The notes beneath the pieces are model-generated. The model ran no database searches and was not told where the DNA came from. It saw only the letters and a list, made by a program, of their open reading frames with translations. DNA of 64,000 nucleotides from RYN-230 sp963717125 (GTDB lineage Bacteria; Actinomycetota; Actinomycetes; Streptosporangiales; Streptosporangiaceae). Both the position numbers and the translations under genes were made by a program. Of this stretch, positions 8,829-17,812 are shown piece by piece (position 1 is the stretch's first letter; every line of letters begins with the position of its first letter). Location of the stretch: contig CAVQVG010000008.1 of the NCBI GenBank assembly GCA_963717125.1, forward strand, positions 1 to 64,000. Direction: 5' to 3'.

Positions 8829-9164
8829 ATGGACAGCCGGGCGAGTGACAAAATCCCCGGAGCCAGGGTGCGCGTCAAACGACACGTGCCAGCCGAGTCC
8901 TCATCGGGTGCCAGGCCACGGGAGTGGCTGGCGCTAGCTGACGGAGCTGTCCAGGAAGCCAGGACCGAGGGGCCTGCTCTTGCCGTCGTCGGAGAGCCGC
9001 TACCGTACCGGCCGGGTCGCGCCGAGCGGCGCAGCGGCGTGCCTGCCGAGGTCATAACTTCCGATCATGTACCTAATTCGTGTACATGCTCGTGGGCGTA
9101 TTCCCAAGGAAAGCTGACCTTGAAGTACTACAATGCAGCATGCCCGGTGCACCTTAGCCGTTAA
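8829..9164 (+). CDS. Hypothetical protein with CxC...CPVH tail
   Basis: A 111-residue open frame from ATG 8829. The C-terminal part (NSCTCSWAYSQGKLTLKYYN, then AACPVH) has a Cys-x-Cys...Cys-Pro-x-His arrangement that could bind a metal. The N-terminal 75 residues have no pattern I recognise. It lies among pseudogene fragments and has no strong ribosome site, so either a genuine small gene or an accidental frame is possible. An inverted repeat (9066-9088) falls within it. Confidence 0.3.
   Translation: MDSRASDKIPGARVRVKRHVPAESSSGARPREWLALADGAVQEARTEGPALAVVGEPLPYRPGRAERRSGVPAEVITSDHVPNSCTCSWAYSQGKLTLKYYNAACPVHLSR
9066..9088. repeat. CATGTAC inverted repeat
   Basis: CATGTAC-N9-GTACATG is a perfect inverted repeat with 7-bp arms, in a locally AT-richer stretch. 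It could be an operator for an unidentified regulator; no promoter can be assigned. Confidence 0.4.
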
Positions 9165-9309
9165 TGCCGCAAACGCCTGTACGTGCCATTCCTGGTGTGC
9201 GCCTGGCATCGCCACCCCAGACGTCACCCACATCCGCTACAAGATCAATGGCCGGCGGCCGCTTGTCCTCGACAGCAGAGGACGAGACGAGGAACCCGCC
9301 GCCGCCTGA
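9133..9309 (+). CDS. Possible small Cys-rich protein (58 aa)
   Basis: ATG 9133 opens a 58-residue frame with NACTCHSWCAPGIATPDVTH, then a basic stretch (IRYKINGRRPLVLDSRGRDE) and an EEPAAA end. The Cys/His cluster and the charged ending look protein-like. It overlaps the frame ending at 9164 and, at its 3' end, the GNAT remnant on the other strand. There is no clear ribosome site. Unrecognised. Confidence 0.25.
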   Translation: MQHARCTLAVNAANACTCHSWCAPGIATPDVTHIRYKINGRRPLVLDSRGRDEEPAAA

Positions 9310-9742
9310 TGTGGACGGCCAGGAGAACAGAACCGGGGGTGCCAGCCGTGCGTCCGGGCGCGGTCGGCGGCGAGCAGGCCGAGGATGACCTCGTCGGCGA
9401 ATTGCCCGTTGACCCAGGCTGAGCGGCGCAAGCGGCCTTCCGGCACGAACCCTGCCCGGGTTGCCGCGGCGATCATCGCGGCGTTGTCGGCCAGCGTCTC
9501 GGCCTGCGACCGCTGCAGTCCAAGGATGGCGAAGCCGTAGCGGCAGAGCACCCGTACAGCGTCGGTACCCAGGCCGCGGCCGCGGAAAGCAGGCCGAAGC
9601 GAGATCCCCACGTGGGCCGAGCGGTTGTGCAGGTCGATGCTCCACAGCAGTGCGTCGCCTGCCAGCTCACCGGTAGCGAGTTGCACCACCGGACGTCACT
9701 ATCCTGCCGCGCCCGCAGCCCTGCCACTTCCCCGTGCAGCAT
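9237..9742 (-). pseudogene. RimJ/RimL-type GNAT acetyltransferase with internal deletion
   Basis: ATG 9742 starts MLHGEVAGLRARQDSDV, a typical opening of RimJ/RimL-like acetyltransferases. The frame then shifts. From about 9689 the adjacent frame continues VQLATGELAGDALLWSIDLH, with the acetyl-CoA loop RPAFRGRGLGTDAV and the ending GRLRRSAWVNGQFADEVILG. Compared with the family, about 40-50 codons between the first strand and the VQLATG strand are missing and the two parts are out of frame. The C-terminal end also runs into unrelated sequence. It is a dead gene unless the second part is used alone. Confidence 0.65.
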
Positions 9743-9869
9743 GCGACGTTCCTACCTCCTCCAGCACCACACCTGAAGAACGCTCCCGAAGTCCCCCAGC
9801 CGCGCCGCCCGCCCAGATCAGGATCCGGCTTGCGGCCATCAGGGGGCACCGGGTCGGGACCAAGGGCTG

Positions 9870-11300
9870 TTATTCGGTCTCGGGCTTGACGTAGCCGAAG
9901 AATGCGCGGCGCTTGATGAGTTCGGCGACCTCAGGAGGGACCATGCTTTCCCAGGAGTCGTCGTTTGCCGCTATCCGGCGGAGCACGTCGCGGCTGAAGA
10001 TCGGCAGGAACTCGGGGCGGTAGTTGTCGAGGTGAACGAAACTGCCCCGCCCGGCGAGATAGTCGTACAGCGGCTGCAACTCTGGCCGGACTTTGATGTC
10101 GTTGACGGTCTTAAGCTCATCGTCTGGCGATGGCTGCACGGGGTAGACATACAGCTTCAGGTCGTTCTTGAACAGCCGCCCGAAGCTTTCCAGGATTCCG
10201 CCGTGTAGCTGCGCGTGGTTCTTCTCGTCGAACAGGTCAATCAGGCTCGGCACTCCCATCACGATGCCGATGCGCTCGCTGGTCCGTTCGCCGAGGTAAG
10301 CGGCTAGGCGGTAGTAGTCGAAGTAGTCGGTGATGAGCACTGTCATTCCGCATGCGGCGAGCAGTTCCGCGCGGGCGAGGAAGTCCCGCCTGTCCACCTG
10401 GGGTCCTCCGGCGAGCAGGTTGCGCATCGTGATCTCGGTGAGTTCCAGCACCGGCTTGCCAGCCACGGCCGGATCAGCTTCGAACTTGGCCTTGGCCGTC
10501 TCGAGCATGTCGACGTTCACGTGCGTCGGCGGCCGGAAGCTGCCCCGCTCCACCAGGATCGCCTTCTTGCGCAGCACCTCGCTCGGCTGCAGCACCTCAC
10601 GGTCGGGGCCGAACATCGCCACGCCGCTCAGCCCGACCTGCACGAGCTTGAGCGCCATCAGCCTGTTGTCCACGCGGCGGAACTCGATGCCGCGGAACTG
10701 GATCATGTCAATCTCGATGCGGCCCGTGGTCAGGCGGTCGAGGAGGCTCTCGATGAGCTTGTCCGGCTCGTGGTGCTGGAAGAACGCCCCGTACAGCAGG
10801 TTCACCCCGACGATCCCGAGCGCCTCTTGCTGCAGCCAGGCCTCGACGTCGAGCATCCGCACGTGCATGACGATCTGGCTCGGCTCGTCGTGCGGCTGGG
10901 CCTGGAACTTCACGCCCATCCAGCCGTGACACTCATTGCCGCCCTGGAAGCTGCGCGCCACGACCGTGTCGGCGAACGCGAAGAAGCAGTTTTCGTCACC
11001 GCGTTTATGGCCGAGCCGCTCTACGTTCAGCTGGAATTCCGTGTCGAGCATGCCCTGGAGCCGCCCGGCGGACACGTATCTGTCCGCCTTGCCGTATTCG
11101 GCGTCGCTCACGGCCATGTCGTAAGCGGAGATCGACTTCGCGACGGTGCCCGCGGCGCCGCCCACCCGGAAAAGCCAGCGCACGACCTCCTGGCCGGCCC
11201 CGATCTCGGCGATCGTCCCGTACCAGCGCGGATCAAGGTTGATGCGCAGGGCCTTCTGATGCGTGTCGGATTCGTGCGTGCCGACGATGAGCTCGGTCAT
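9870..11300 (-). CDS. Large conserved protein of uncertain function
   Basis: A 476-residue soluble protein starting MTELIVGTHESDTHQKALRI at ATG 11300, with GGGAG upstream. Landmarks are YGTIAEIGAGQEVVRWLFRV, FFAFADTVVARSFQGGNECH, GWMGVKFQAQP, VRMLDVEAWLQQEALGIVGV, VLVERGSFRPPTHVNVDML and ILESFGRLFKNDLKLYVYP. I know this as a conserved bacterial family that is variously annotated (nicotinamide-nucleotide adenylyltransferase or even TonB-related). I see no GxHxGH-type nucleotidyltransferase motif, so I leave the function open. The frame is open for much longer upstream, but that part is antisense to the DrrA gene and is discarded. Confidence 0.75.
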   Translation of the reverse strand: MTELIVGTHESDTHQKALRINLDPRWYGTIAEIGAGQEVVRWLFRVGGAAGTVAKSISAYDMAVSDAEYGKADRYVSAGRLQGMLDTEFQLNVERLGHKRGDENCFFAFADTVVARSFQGGNECHGWMGVKFQAQPHDEPSQIVMHVRMLDVEAWLQQEALGIVGVNLLYGAFFQHHEPDKLIESLLDRLTTGRIEIDMIQFRGIEFRRVDNRLMALKLVQVGLSGVAMFGPDREVLQPSEVLRKKAILVERGSFRPPTHVNVDMLETAKAKFEADPAVAGKPVLELTEITMRNLLAGGPQVDRRDFLARAELLAACGMTVLITDYFDYYRLAAYLGERTSERIGIVMGVPSLIDLFDEKNHAQLHGGILESFGRLFKNDLKLYVYPVQPSPDDELKTVNDIKVRPELQPLYDYLAGRGSFVHLDNYRPEFLPIFSRDVLRRIAANDDSWESMVPPEVAELIKRRAFFGYVKPETE

Positions 11301-11540
11301 CCGTCTCCCTGCCTGCTCACCCGGCCCGCGGCTACGGTCTGCCACCTTCGTCAAAAGGCCGGGTCCGACACCAGCGTCCGCCGCCGAAAGTGTACTAATT
11401 TCGCCGCGGCCAGCGCCAGCCCATGCTCGCGAGCACCGGAGCCGGCGAATGAAACCGCCGTGAAACCGTGCTGAATCCCGCTGCGTGCATCTTCGACGTG
11501 ATCGTGGCCCGCCAGGCCGCGGTGATCCGAAAGGAGCAGC

Positions 11541-12497
11541 ATGACCAGCGCGATCACGGCCACTGGACTGCGCAAGTCTTTCGGCGGCAAGGCCGTCCTC
11601 GACGGCATCGACCTGGAGGTCGGTGCCGGAACGACGTTCTCGCTGCTGGGTCCCAACGGTGCCGGCAAGACCACCACCGTGCAGATCATGTCCACGCTGG
11701 TCCACGCCGACGGCGGCGAGGTGCGCGTCGCAGGCCATGACGTGGCCAGGAACCCGGCGGCGGTGCGGGCCGCGATCGGGGTCACCGGCCAGTTCTCGGC
11801 GGTCGACAACCTGCTCACCGGCGAAGAGAACCTGCTGCTGATGGCGGACCTGCACCACCTGGGCCGGGCCGAAGGGCGACGGCGCGCCGCGGCCCTGCTC
11901 GACCAGTTCGACCTGACCGACGCGGCCAGGAAGACGGCGGCGACCTACTCCGGCGGCATGCGGCGCCGACTGGATCTCGCGATGACCCTGATCGGCGACC
12001 CGCGCATCATCTTCCTCGACGAGCCGACCACCGGGCTCGACCCGCGCAGCCGCCGCATGATGTGGCAGACCATCCGGGAGCTCGTGGCCGGCGGCGTCAC
12101 GATCTTCCTCACCACGCAGCAGCTGGACGAGGCGGACGAGCTGGCCGACCGGATCGCCGTTCTCGACCACGGCAAGGTGGTCGCCGAGGGCAGCCCCGAG
12201 GAGCTCAAGCGCAGCATCCCCGGGGCGCACGTCCGGCTGCACTTCGCCGACAAAACAGGGCTCGACGCGGCCGGACGGGCCCTCGGCGGCACGTTCCGTC
12301 ACGACGACGCACTGACGCTGGAGGTTCCCAGCGACGGCGGTGCGATCGCGGTGCGGGAGCTGCTCAACCGGCTCGGCGACACGGCGGCCGAGGTCAACGA
12401 TCTCTCCGTGCACACACCCGATCTCGATGACGTGTTCTTCGCCCTCACCGGCCACCCGACGGCAGAAAAGACGGCAGAAAAGGAGAACGTGCGATGA
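11541..12497 (+). CDS. drrA: Daunorubicin-resistance type ABC transporter ATPase
   Basis: A 318-residue ABC ATPase of the DrrA group. Walker A is GPNGAGKTT at about 39-47. The signature is YSGGMRRRLDLA at about 137-148. Walker B is IIFLDEPTTGLD, and TTQQLDEADELADRI carries the switch region. The C-terminal extension (DLSVHTPDLDDVFFALTG) is characteristic of DrrA proteins, which energise drug or lipid export. AAGGAG precedes the ATG. It overlaps the permease gene at 12494 by four bases, so the two are co-translated. The gene symbol reflects family, not substrate. Confidence 0.85.
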   Translation: MTSAITATGLRKSFGGKAVLDGIDLEVGAGTTFSLLGPNGAGKTTTVQIMSTLVHADGGEVRVAGHDVARNPAAVRAAIGVTGQFSAVDNLLTGEENLLLMADLHHLGRAEGRRRAAALLDQFDLTDAARKTAATYSGGMRRRLDLAMTLIGDPRIIFLDEPTTGLDPRSRRMMWQTIRELVAGGVTIFLTTQQLDEADELADRIAVLDHGKVVAEGSPEELKRSIPGAHVRLHFADKTGLDAAGRALGGTFRHDDALTLEVPSDGGAIAVRELLNRLGDTAAEVNDLSVHTPDLDDVFFALTGHPTAEKTAEKENVR

Positions 12498-13273
12498 CGA
12501 CCTTGGCCTTTGCCGCTCGGGACTCGGCGACGATGACGCGGCGCAGTCTCCGGCACGTGCTGCGCTACCCGGTGACTCTGGTCGTGTCGGTGGCCGTGCC
12601 CGTGTTGTTGCTGCTGCTGTTCGTCGGCGTCTTCGGCGCGCTGAAGTCGAGCCTCGGGGCGGGGCACGGCTCTTACATCGACTACGTCATGCCCGGGATC
12701 ATCGTGATGACCGCCGCGTACGGGAGCTCGGTCACCGCCCAGTCCGTCAACCGGGACTCCACCGAGGGCATCATCGCCCGGTTCCGCACCATGGCGATCT
12801 CTCCCGCCTCGGTGCTGAACGGGCACGTCGCCAGCGCCCTGGCCCGCACGCTGGTCAGCGTGGCCCTGGTCATCGGCGTCGCGATCGGGCTGGGGTTCCG
12901 GCCCACCGCCGACGCAGGCCGGTGGCTGGCGGCGGCCGGCCTCACCGCCCTGCTCGTGCTCGCGCTCACCTGGCTGGCCCTCCCGTTCGGCCTGGCGGCC
13001 AAGACCGCCGAGGGCCTATCCGGCTTCGTCCTCATCGTTCAGCTGCTGCCGTTCATCAGCAGCGCGTTCGTGCCGCCGGACCAGATGTCGGGATCGGTGC
13101 GCTGGTTCGCGGTGCACGAACCGTTCACGCCGGTCATCGACACCCTCCGCGGGCTGCTGACGGGCGGGCCGATCGGCGGCAGCGCGCTCGCCGCCGTCGC
13201 CTGGTGCGCAGGCCTGGCGCTGGCCGGGTACCTGTGGGCGCGGGTCCTGTTCCGGCGGGACGTCAACCGCTGA
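12494..13273 (+). CDS. drrB: ABC-2 type export permease
   Basis: A 259-residue integral membrane protein with six predicted hydrophobic segments. The first is VTLVVSVAVPVLLLLLFVGV; the last is the terminal AAVAWCAGLALAGYLWARVLF. The conserved ABC-2 stretch SSAFVPPDQMSGSVRWFAVHEPFTPV lies before the final helices. It pairs with the ATPase directly upstream (ATGA overlap) to form a half-size exporter. It ends tail-to-tail with the BTAD regulator, overlapping it by 11 bases. Confidence 0.85.
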   Translation: MTTLAFAARDSATMTRRSLRHVLRYPVTLVVSVAVPVLLLLLFVGVFGALKSSLGAGHGSYIDYVMPGIIVMTAAYGSSVTAQSVNRDSTEGIIARFRTMAISPASVLNGHVASALARTLVSVALVIGVAIGLGFRPTADAGRWLAAAGLTALLVLALTWLALPFGLAAKTAEGLSGFVLIVQLLPFISSAFVPPDQMSGSVRWFAVHEPFTPVIDTLRGLLTGGPIGGSALAAVAWCAGLALAGYLWARVLFRRDVNR

Positions 13274-16200
13274 CCTGGGTTCGCGCCTGCAACGCGGCGC
13301 GGGCGGCGGCGCGCAGGCCTGCCGGGTCGAGGCCGGCGTACGACGACACGGCGTCGGCGTAGGCCGGCCCGTCCGCGTCCTGCGCGGCCCGCCGGGCGCG
13401 CGCGGCGGATATGGTCAGCTGGAGCTCGTTCTTGAGGCCGAAGCGCTCGGCCAGCGCGATCATCCTCGCTCCCGACCTCGCAAAGCCGGCGTCCGCCGCG
13501 CGCTGGCCCCGGTCGATGTCGGTCATGGCCAGGGCCAGCAGCAGCGAGCCGCAGACGGTGAGGCCATAGGAGGCGGCGAGCGTCCCGGGCGGCGGCCCCG
13601 GGTCCGCGGTCAGCGCCGACAGCGCGGCGGGCAGCCCCGCGGTGATATCCGCAACCAGGCCGAGCCGGCCGTGGTGCGCGTGGGCGACCACGGCGATGGC
13701 CTGAACCTGCAGTGCCCAGGGATCCAGGCGGGACACGTCGCCGCCGGGTCCGGGGCGCTGCGTGTCCCGCAGCGTCGCCGCGGCGCTGCGCCACAGGTGC
13801 AGGCCGGTATCGACGTCGCCGCGGCCGAGCGCGATCTCCGCGCGCATCGTGGTGTCGAACATCGACATATCCCAGGGCTCGTCCGCGCTGTGCGGCGTTG
13901 TCAGCTTCAGCTCGCGTTCCGCCTCGTCGTAGGCGCCCCGCTTCAGGTTGGCCGCCACGATTGCCTCGCGCACCCGGTTCGCGCTGGACCACGCCCCGAA
14001 CGCCTCGAGCACCGACAGCGCCGCGCTCAGGTGACGCAACGCCTCGTCGCCCGAACCGGCCTCGTCCATCTGGAGGCACAGTTCGCCGATCCGGGCATGC
14101 GCGGCGGCCTGGAGCCACGCGCTGCCACGGCGCTCGACCGCGGCGAGCGGCCGCCGTGCCGCCGCCAGCGCGCCGTCCAGGTCACCGGCCTCCTCCCAGG
14201 CGTAGCTGGCCACGTAGTTGGCCATGCCCGCGACCAGCGGCTGGTCGCTCTCGCCCAGCGCCTGCAGGGTCGCGAGGCCCGCCTCGGGTGGCCCGCCTAG
14301 CGCGCTCAGCACGGCCTGCGCGGCCCGGGCGAAGGTATCCGGCGGAGCGGGCGGCAGCAGGCGCAGGCCTACCAGGAACCGCGCCGGGCTCGGTCCGCGC
14401 AGCAGGAAACCGCTCACCGCGCCGAGCACCAGGCTGGTCCTGGTGGCCTCGACGAGGGCGGTTTCCGGCCGGAACGACGGCAGGATCCGGACCGTGTCCC
14501 CGGCCAGGGCGGTCAGCCGGGCGAAACTCGACTCGGCCATCCACAGCCCGCCCAGCACGGCCGACACCGCGGCGACCGTTGCGGCATCCTTGTGGTCGAG
14601 CCCGTGGCGCAGGGCCTGAACCAGGTTGTCCTGCTCGGCCCGGACCAGCTCGAAGGCCGGGAGGTCGTCGCCGGTGAGCACCGAGTCGTGGTGGGCGACG
14701 CCGAAGTCGCGGGCCCAGGCGAGGAACCGGCGGGTCACGCGGTCGGTCTCGCCGGCGTCCTCCCAGTGCGCCGCGGCGAACTCCCGGACGGTCTCCAGCA
14801 TCCGGTAGCGGGTGCCCGACGCTATGTCGACGACCTTGAGCAGCGACTGATCGGCGAGCTGCTCGAGGACCGGCAGGATGTTGGCGCCGAGCAGGTGCCG
14901 GGCGGCGTCGGCGGTGAACCCGCCGGGGAACACCGACAGGACGCGCATGGCCGCCTGTCCGGCCGGGTCGAGAAGGTTCCAGCTCCAGTCGATGACGGCG
15001 TGCAGCGTGCGGTGCCGTTGCGGTGCGTCCCTTGCGCCGCCCCGCAGCACGGCGAACCTGTCGTCGAGGCGGCGGGCGATCTCGGCCACCGACATGACCC
15101 GGACCCGCGCGGCGGCCAGTTCCGCAGCGAGCGGCAACCCGTCCAGGCGGCCGCACAGCTCCCGAACGGCCTGCGCGGGCAGGTCGGCATCGGGCCGCGC
15201 CGCCCGCGCCCGCTGCTCGAACAGCTCGGCCGTGGTGAGCAGGTTCAGCTCGGGCAGCGGGTACACCGATTCCGACGACAGACCCAGCGGAGCGCGGCTC
15301 GTGGTGAGAACGCGCAGGTCCTTGCTCAGCGACACCAGGGCGTGCACCAGGTCGGCGGCGCCGCGCACGACGTGCTCGCAATTGTCCAGCACCAGCAGCG
15401 CGGGGCCGGGACCCAGGGCGGCCACGATCCCGGCGGGAGGTTGCGGCGGGGCGCTGCGGCGGCTGACCGGGTTGCCGCCTTCCTCGCCGACGCCGAGGGC
15501 GGACGCGACCTCGGCCGTGACGTCGCCGTCGGCGGCGACGCCCGCGAGCTCGACGACGTGCACGACGCGCTGCTCCGCCTGGCTGCTGACCGCGTGCGCG
15601 AGACGGGTCTTGCCCAGTCCGCCGGTGCCCACGATCGACGTGACCCGGGACGTGCGCAGCAGGCCGGCCACGGCGGCGATGTCGTGGTCCCGGCCGAGCA
15701 GCGGATTGGGCTCGTGCCGGACGCCGCGGCGGATCATGGGCGCGTCGGCCTGCAGCAGCTCCTGGTGCACGCCCCGCAGCGCGGGGCCCGGGTCGCTGCC
15801 GAGCTCGTCGCGCAGCCGCTGCCGGTAACCGGCGTACCTGGCCAGGGCCGCCGCGGGCCCCGCGGTCGCCGCCTCGCATCGCAGCAGTTCGGCCCGGACT
15901 TCCTCGTCCCGCGGGCACCACAGGATCAGCTCGCCCAGCGGTGCTGCCGCCTCGGCCCGCCGCCCCAGACGTGACATCGCCAGCGCGCGGGCCCGCAGCA
16001 GCGACCGGTAAGCCGGAACCCGTGCCGCACGCAGCGCGGACAGCGGGTGGCCGTCCCCGGCGTCCCAGTCCGCGGCGCCGTCGCACAGCGCGAGCCCGGC
16101 CTCGGCATGCTCGAGCGCCGCGAGGTGGTCGCCGGCCCGGGACCGCTGCTCACTCTCGGACGCGCTGAGCAGGATCGCGGAGGCATCGATCTGGTCGCCG

Positions 16201-16463
16201 CGCAGCGAGAGGCGGTATCCGCCCGGCGTGCTGACGATGACCCCAGGGCCGAGGCGGGCCCGGGCCCGTGACACGAGAACCTGGAGGGCCTTGGCCGGGT
16301 GCTCGGGTTGCTCGTCTGGCCACAGCGCGTCCACCAGCCGGGAGGTGCTGCACCCCGTGTGCGGGTCCTCGGCCAGGAGCGCAAGCAGGCCCCGCAGCCG
16401 GGAGCCGGTGATCTCCAGGCTGCCGTAACTTACCCGCGACAGCAGGGCCAGCTTAACGGTCAC
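13263..16463 (-). CDS. AfsR/SARP-like BTAD regulator with NB-ARC ATPase domain
   Basis: A 1066-residue regulator. Residues 1-90 form an OmpR-type winged helix (LRGLLALLAEDPHTGCSTSR). About 95-240 is the bacterial transcriptional activator domain. About 255-500 is a STAND ATPase with Walker A GTGGLGKTR at 279-287 and the ALLVLDNCEHVV Walker B region. The rest is helical repeats. Such proteins usually activate nearby secondary-metabolite or export genes, so the convergent DrrAB pair is the obvious candidate target. GTG 16463 (MTVKLALLSR) is chosen because the longer upstream reading to 17096 is antisense to a GNAT gene. No strong ribosome site is visible at this start. Confidence 0.8.
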   Translation of the reverse strand: MTVKLALLSRVSYGSLEITGSRLRGLLALLAEDPHTGCSTSRLVDALWPDEQPEHPAKALQVLVSRARARLGPGVIVSTPGGYRLSLRGDQIDASAILLSASESEQRSRAGDHLAALEHAEAGLALCDGAADWDAGDGHPLSALRAARVPAYRSLLRARALAMSRLGRRAEAAAPLGELILWCPRDEEVRAELLRCEAATAGPAAALARYAGYRQRLRDELGSDPGPALRGVHQELLQADAPMIRRGVRHEPNPLLGRDHDIAAVAGLLRTSRVTSIVGTGGLGKTRLAHAVSSQAEQRVVHVVELAGVAADGDVTAEVASALGVGEEGGNPVSRRSAPPQPPAGIVAALGPGPALLVLDNCEHVVRGAADLVHALVSLSKDLRVLTTSRAPLGLSSESVYPLPELNLLTTAELFEQRARAARPDADLPAQAVRELCGRLDGLPLAAELAAARVRVMSVAEIARRLDDRFAVLRGGARDAPQRHRTLHAVIDWSWNLLDPAGQAAMRVLSVFPGGFTADAARHLLGANILPVLEQLADQSLLKVVDIASGTRYRMLETVREFAAAHWEDAGETDRVTRRFLAWARDFGVAHHDSVLTGDDLPAFELVRAEQDNLVQALRHGLDHKDAATVAAVSAVLGGLWMAESSFARLTALAGDTVRILPSFRPETALVEATRTSLVLGAVSGFLLRGPSPARFLVGLRLLPPAPPDTFARAAQAVLSALGGPPEAGLATLQALGESDQPLVAGMANYVASYAWEEAGDLDGALAAARRPLAAVERRGSAWLQAAAHARIGELCLQMDEAGSGDEALRHLSAALSVLEAFGAWSSANRVREAIVAANLKRGAYDEAERELKLTTPHSADEPWDMSMFDTTMRAEIALGRGDVDTGLHLWRSAAATLRDTQRPGPGGDVSRLDPWALQVQAIAVVAHAHHGRLGLVADITAGLPAALSALTADPGPPPGTLAASYGLTVCGSLLLALAMTDIDRGQRAADAGFARSGARMIALAERFGLKNELQLTISAARARRAAQDADGPAYADAVSSYAGLDPAGLRAAARAALQARTQVSG

Positions 16464-16609
16464 TGCCGTCAGATTAGCCGGTCCCCGGCGAGACGACGCG
16501 GGTGACGGCAATGCCTCGGATGCATAACTGCCGGGCAGCCCGGACGGCCGGGCACAGCTCACAGCCCCCTTGCCGGGCACTCGGCCGGAGGCTGGCAGGT
16601 TCTGCGAGT

Positions 16610-17089
16610 ATGGGTGGGGTGGGGATTGAGCTAGGGCGTCCGACTGCCGGTGACTACGAGGTGTGGGCTGCGCGCGCGATCGCCGGCTACGCCGCGGAGA
16701 TCGCAGCGTCGGGTGCCCTGGGCGAAGAAGCGGCCTGGGACAAGGCCCGACGTGACCATGAGCGCGCTCTGCCCAACGGACTGGATACGCCTGGCCAGCT
16801 GATTTTCCGGCTTCTCGACGGCAGTCAGCCGGTCGGGTGGCTATGGCTGGCGGTGCCGTATGTCGAAGGGGATCCGTCGATGGCCTGGGTTTACGCGGTC
16901 GAGGTCGATGCGGCCTTCCGCGGCCGTGGCTACGGCCGGGAAGCCATGCTGCTCGCTGAGACAGAAGCTCGCGCCCGGGGCATGCGCTCGCTGGGGCTGA
17001 ACGTGCACGGCAGCAACACGATCGCACGCTCGCTGTACGCCAGTCTCGGGTATCACGTGACCATGCAGCAGATGAAAAAGACCTTGTGA
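16610..17089 (+). CDS. GNAT-family acetyltransferase
   Basis: A 159-residue GCN5-related acyltransferase. The acetyl-CoA pyrophosphate loop is VYAVEVDAAFRGRGYGREAM at about 93-112, then SLGLNVHGSNTIARSLYASL and GYHVTMQQMKKTL, the usual final strand. ATG 16610 opens MGGVGIELGRPTAGDY. It is divergent from the BTAD regulator across about 150 bases. Substrate unknown. Confidence 0.75.
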   Translation: MGGVGIELGRPTAGDYEVWAARAIAGYAAEIAASGALGEEAAWDKARRDHERALPNGLDTPGQLIFRLLDGSQPVGWLWLAVPYVEGDPSMAWVYAVEVDAAFRGRGYGREAMLLAETEARARGMRSLGLNVHGSNTIARSLYASLGYHVTMQQMKKTL

Positions 17090-17195
17090 AGGCCATCCGC
17101 AGAGTATCCGCAGGAAGCTATCTACGGCTGATTCCCGCTGCCCGTCGCCGGCGCCCTGGCCGGCCAGTTGCGGGCTGACAGCCCGGGTGCCATCC

Positions 17196-17654
17196 ATGAT
17201 GAACGCCGATCACCAGCAGCGCCCAGGCCCCAGCGGCTACGACGCCGAACTGCCGCGGCATAACGAGGTACTGCGCCGGGCCTGCGGCATCCAGTTCCGC
17301 GACCACATCCTCGACATCGGATGCGGGACCGGGCAGACGACCCGGCAGGCAGCGCGCACGGCCCGGGCGGGGAGTGCGCTCGGGGTCGACATCTCCGCAC
17401 CCGCGATCGAGCGTGCCCGCGAGCTCGCCCGGGCGGAGCAGCTAACCAACGTCACCTTCGAGCGTGCCGACGCGCAGGTCCACCGATTCCCGCAGGAGCG
17501 CTTCCACCTGGCGATCAGCAGGTTAGGCACGATGTTCTTCGACGACCCCGCCGCCGCGTTCGCCAACATCAGGCGGGCGCTGCATGGCCAGTTGCCACGG
17601 TACGCATGCAAGACCCCTTGGGCGCAGCAGACGTCACGAAACGCGAGTCGGTGA
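17196..17654 (+). pseudogene. SAM-dependent methyltransferase, C-terminally truncated
   Basis: The class I methyltransferase motif I is clear (ILDIGCGTGQTTRQAARTAR), followed by GVDISAPAIERARELA, the acidic motif after strand 2, and FHLAISRLGTMFFDDPAAAF for motif IV. At ANIRRAL the family continues with a PGGRL-type post-motif and roughly 120 more residues. Here the frame turns into HGQLPRYACKTPWAQQ and stops. The 3' half is lost, probably by frameshift or deletion near 17580. The product is unlikely to fold fully. Confidence 0.65.
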
Positions 17655-17812
17655 GTACTCTCCAGCTGGATGGCGCGCCAGAGATCGCCGACCAGCCACG
17701 GAACGCCTGATGGTGGCGGATGACGTGGGGGGCCGGTCTGCGTACTGTTGGTCAGGTCTGTTCCGCCAGGTGCTGGCCGCTGGACAGGCGGAGTGTGAGG
17801 GGCGGTAGGGCG

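Noticed and set aside
9870..12455. An 861-residue reading on the minus strand
   Set aside because: Only the part from 11300 down has family-like sequence and a ribosome site. The upstream 385 residues are antisense to the clear DrrA gene.
14182..16086. A 634-residue Arg/Gly-rich minus-strand frame
   Set aside because: It is a second-frame shadow of the BTAD regulator with composition typical of frame-shifted GC-rich DNA.
13263..17096. A 1277-residue reading of the BTAD regulator
   Set aside because: The winged-helix domain begins at about 16463. The extra N-terminal part is low-complexity and antisense to the GNAT gene.
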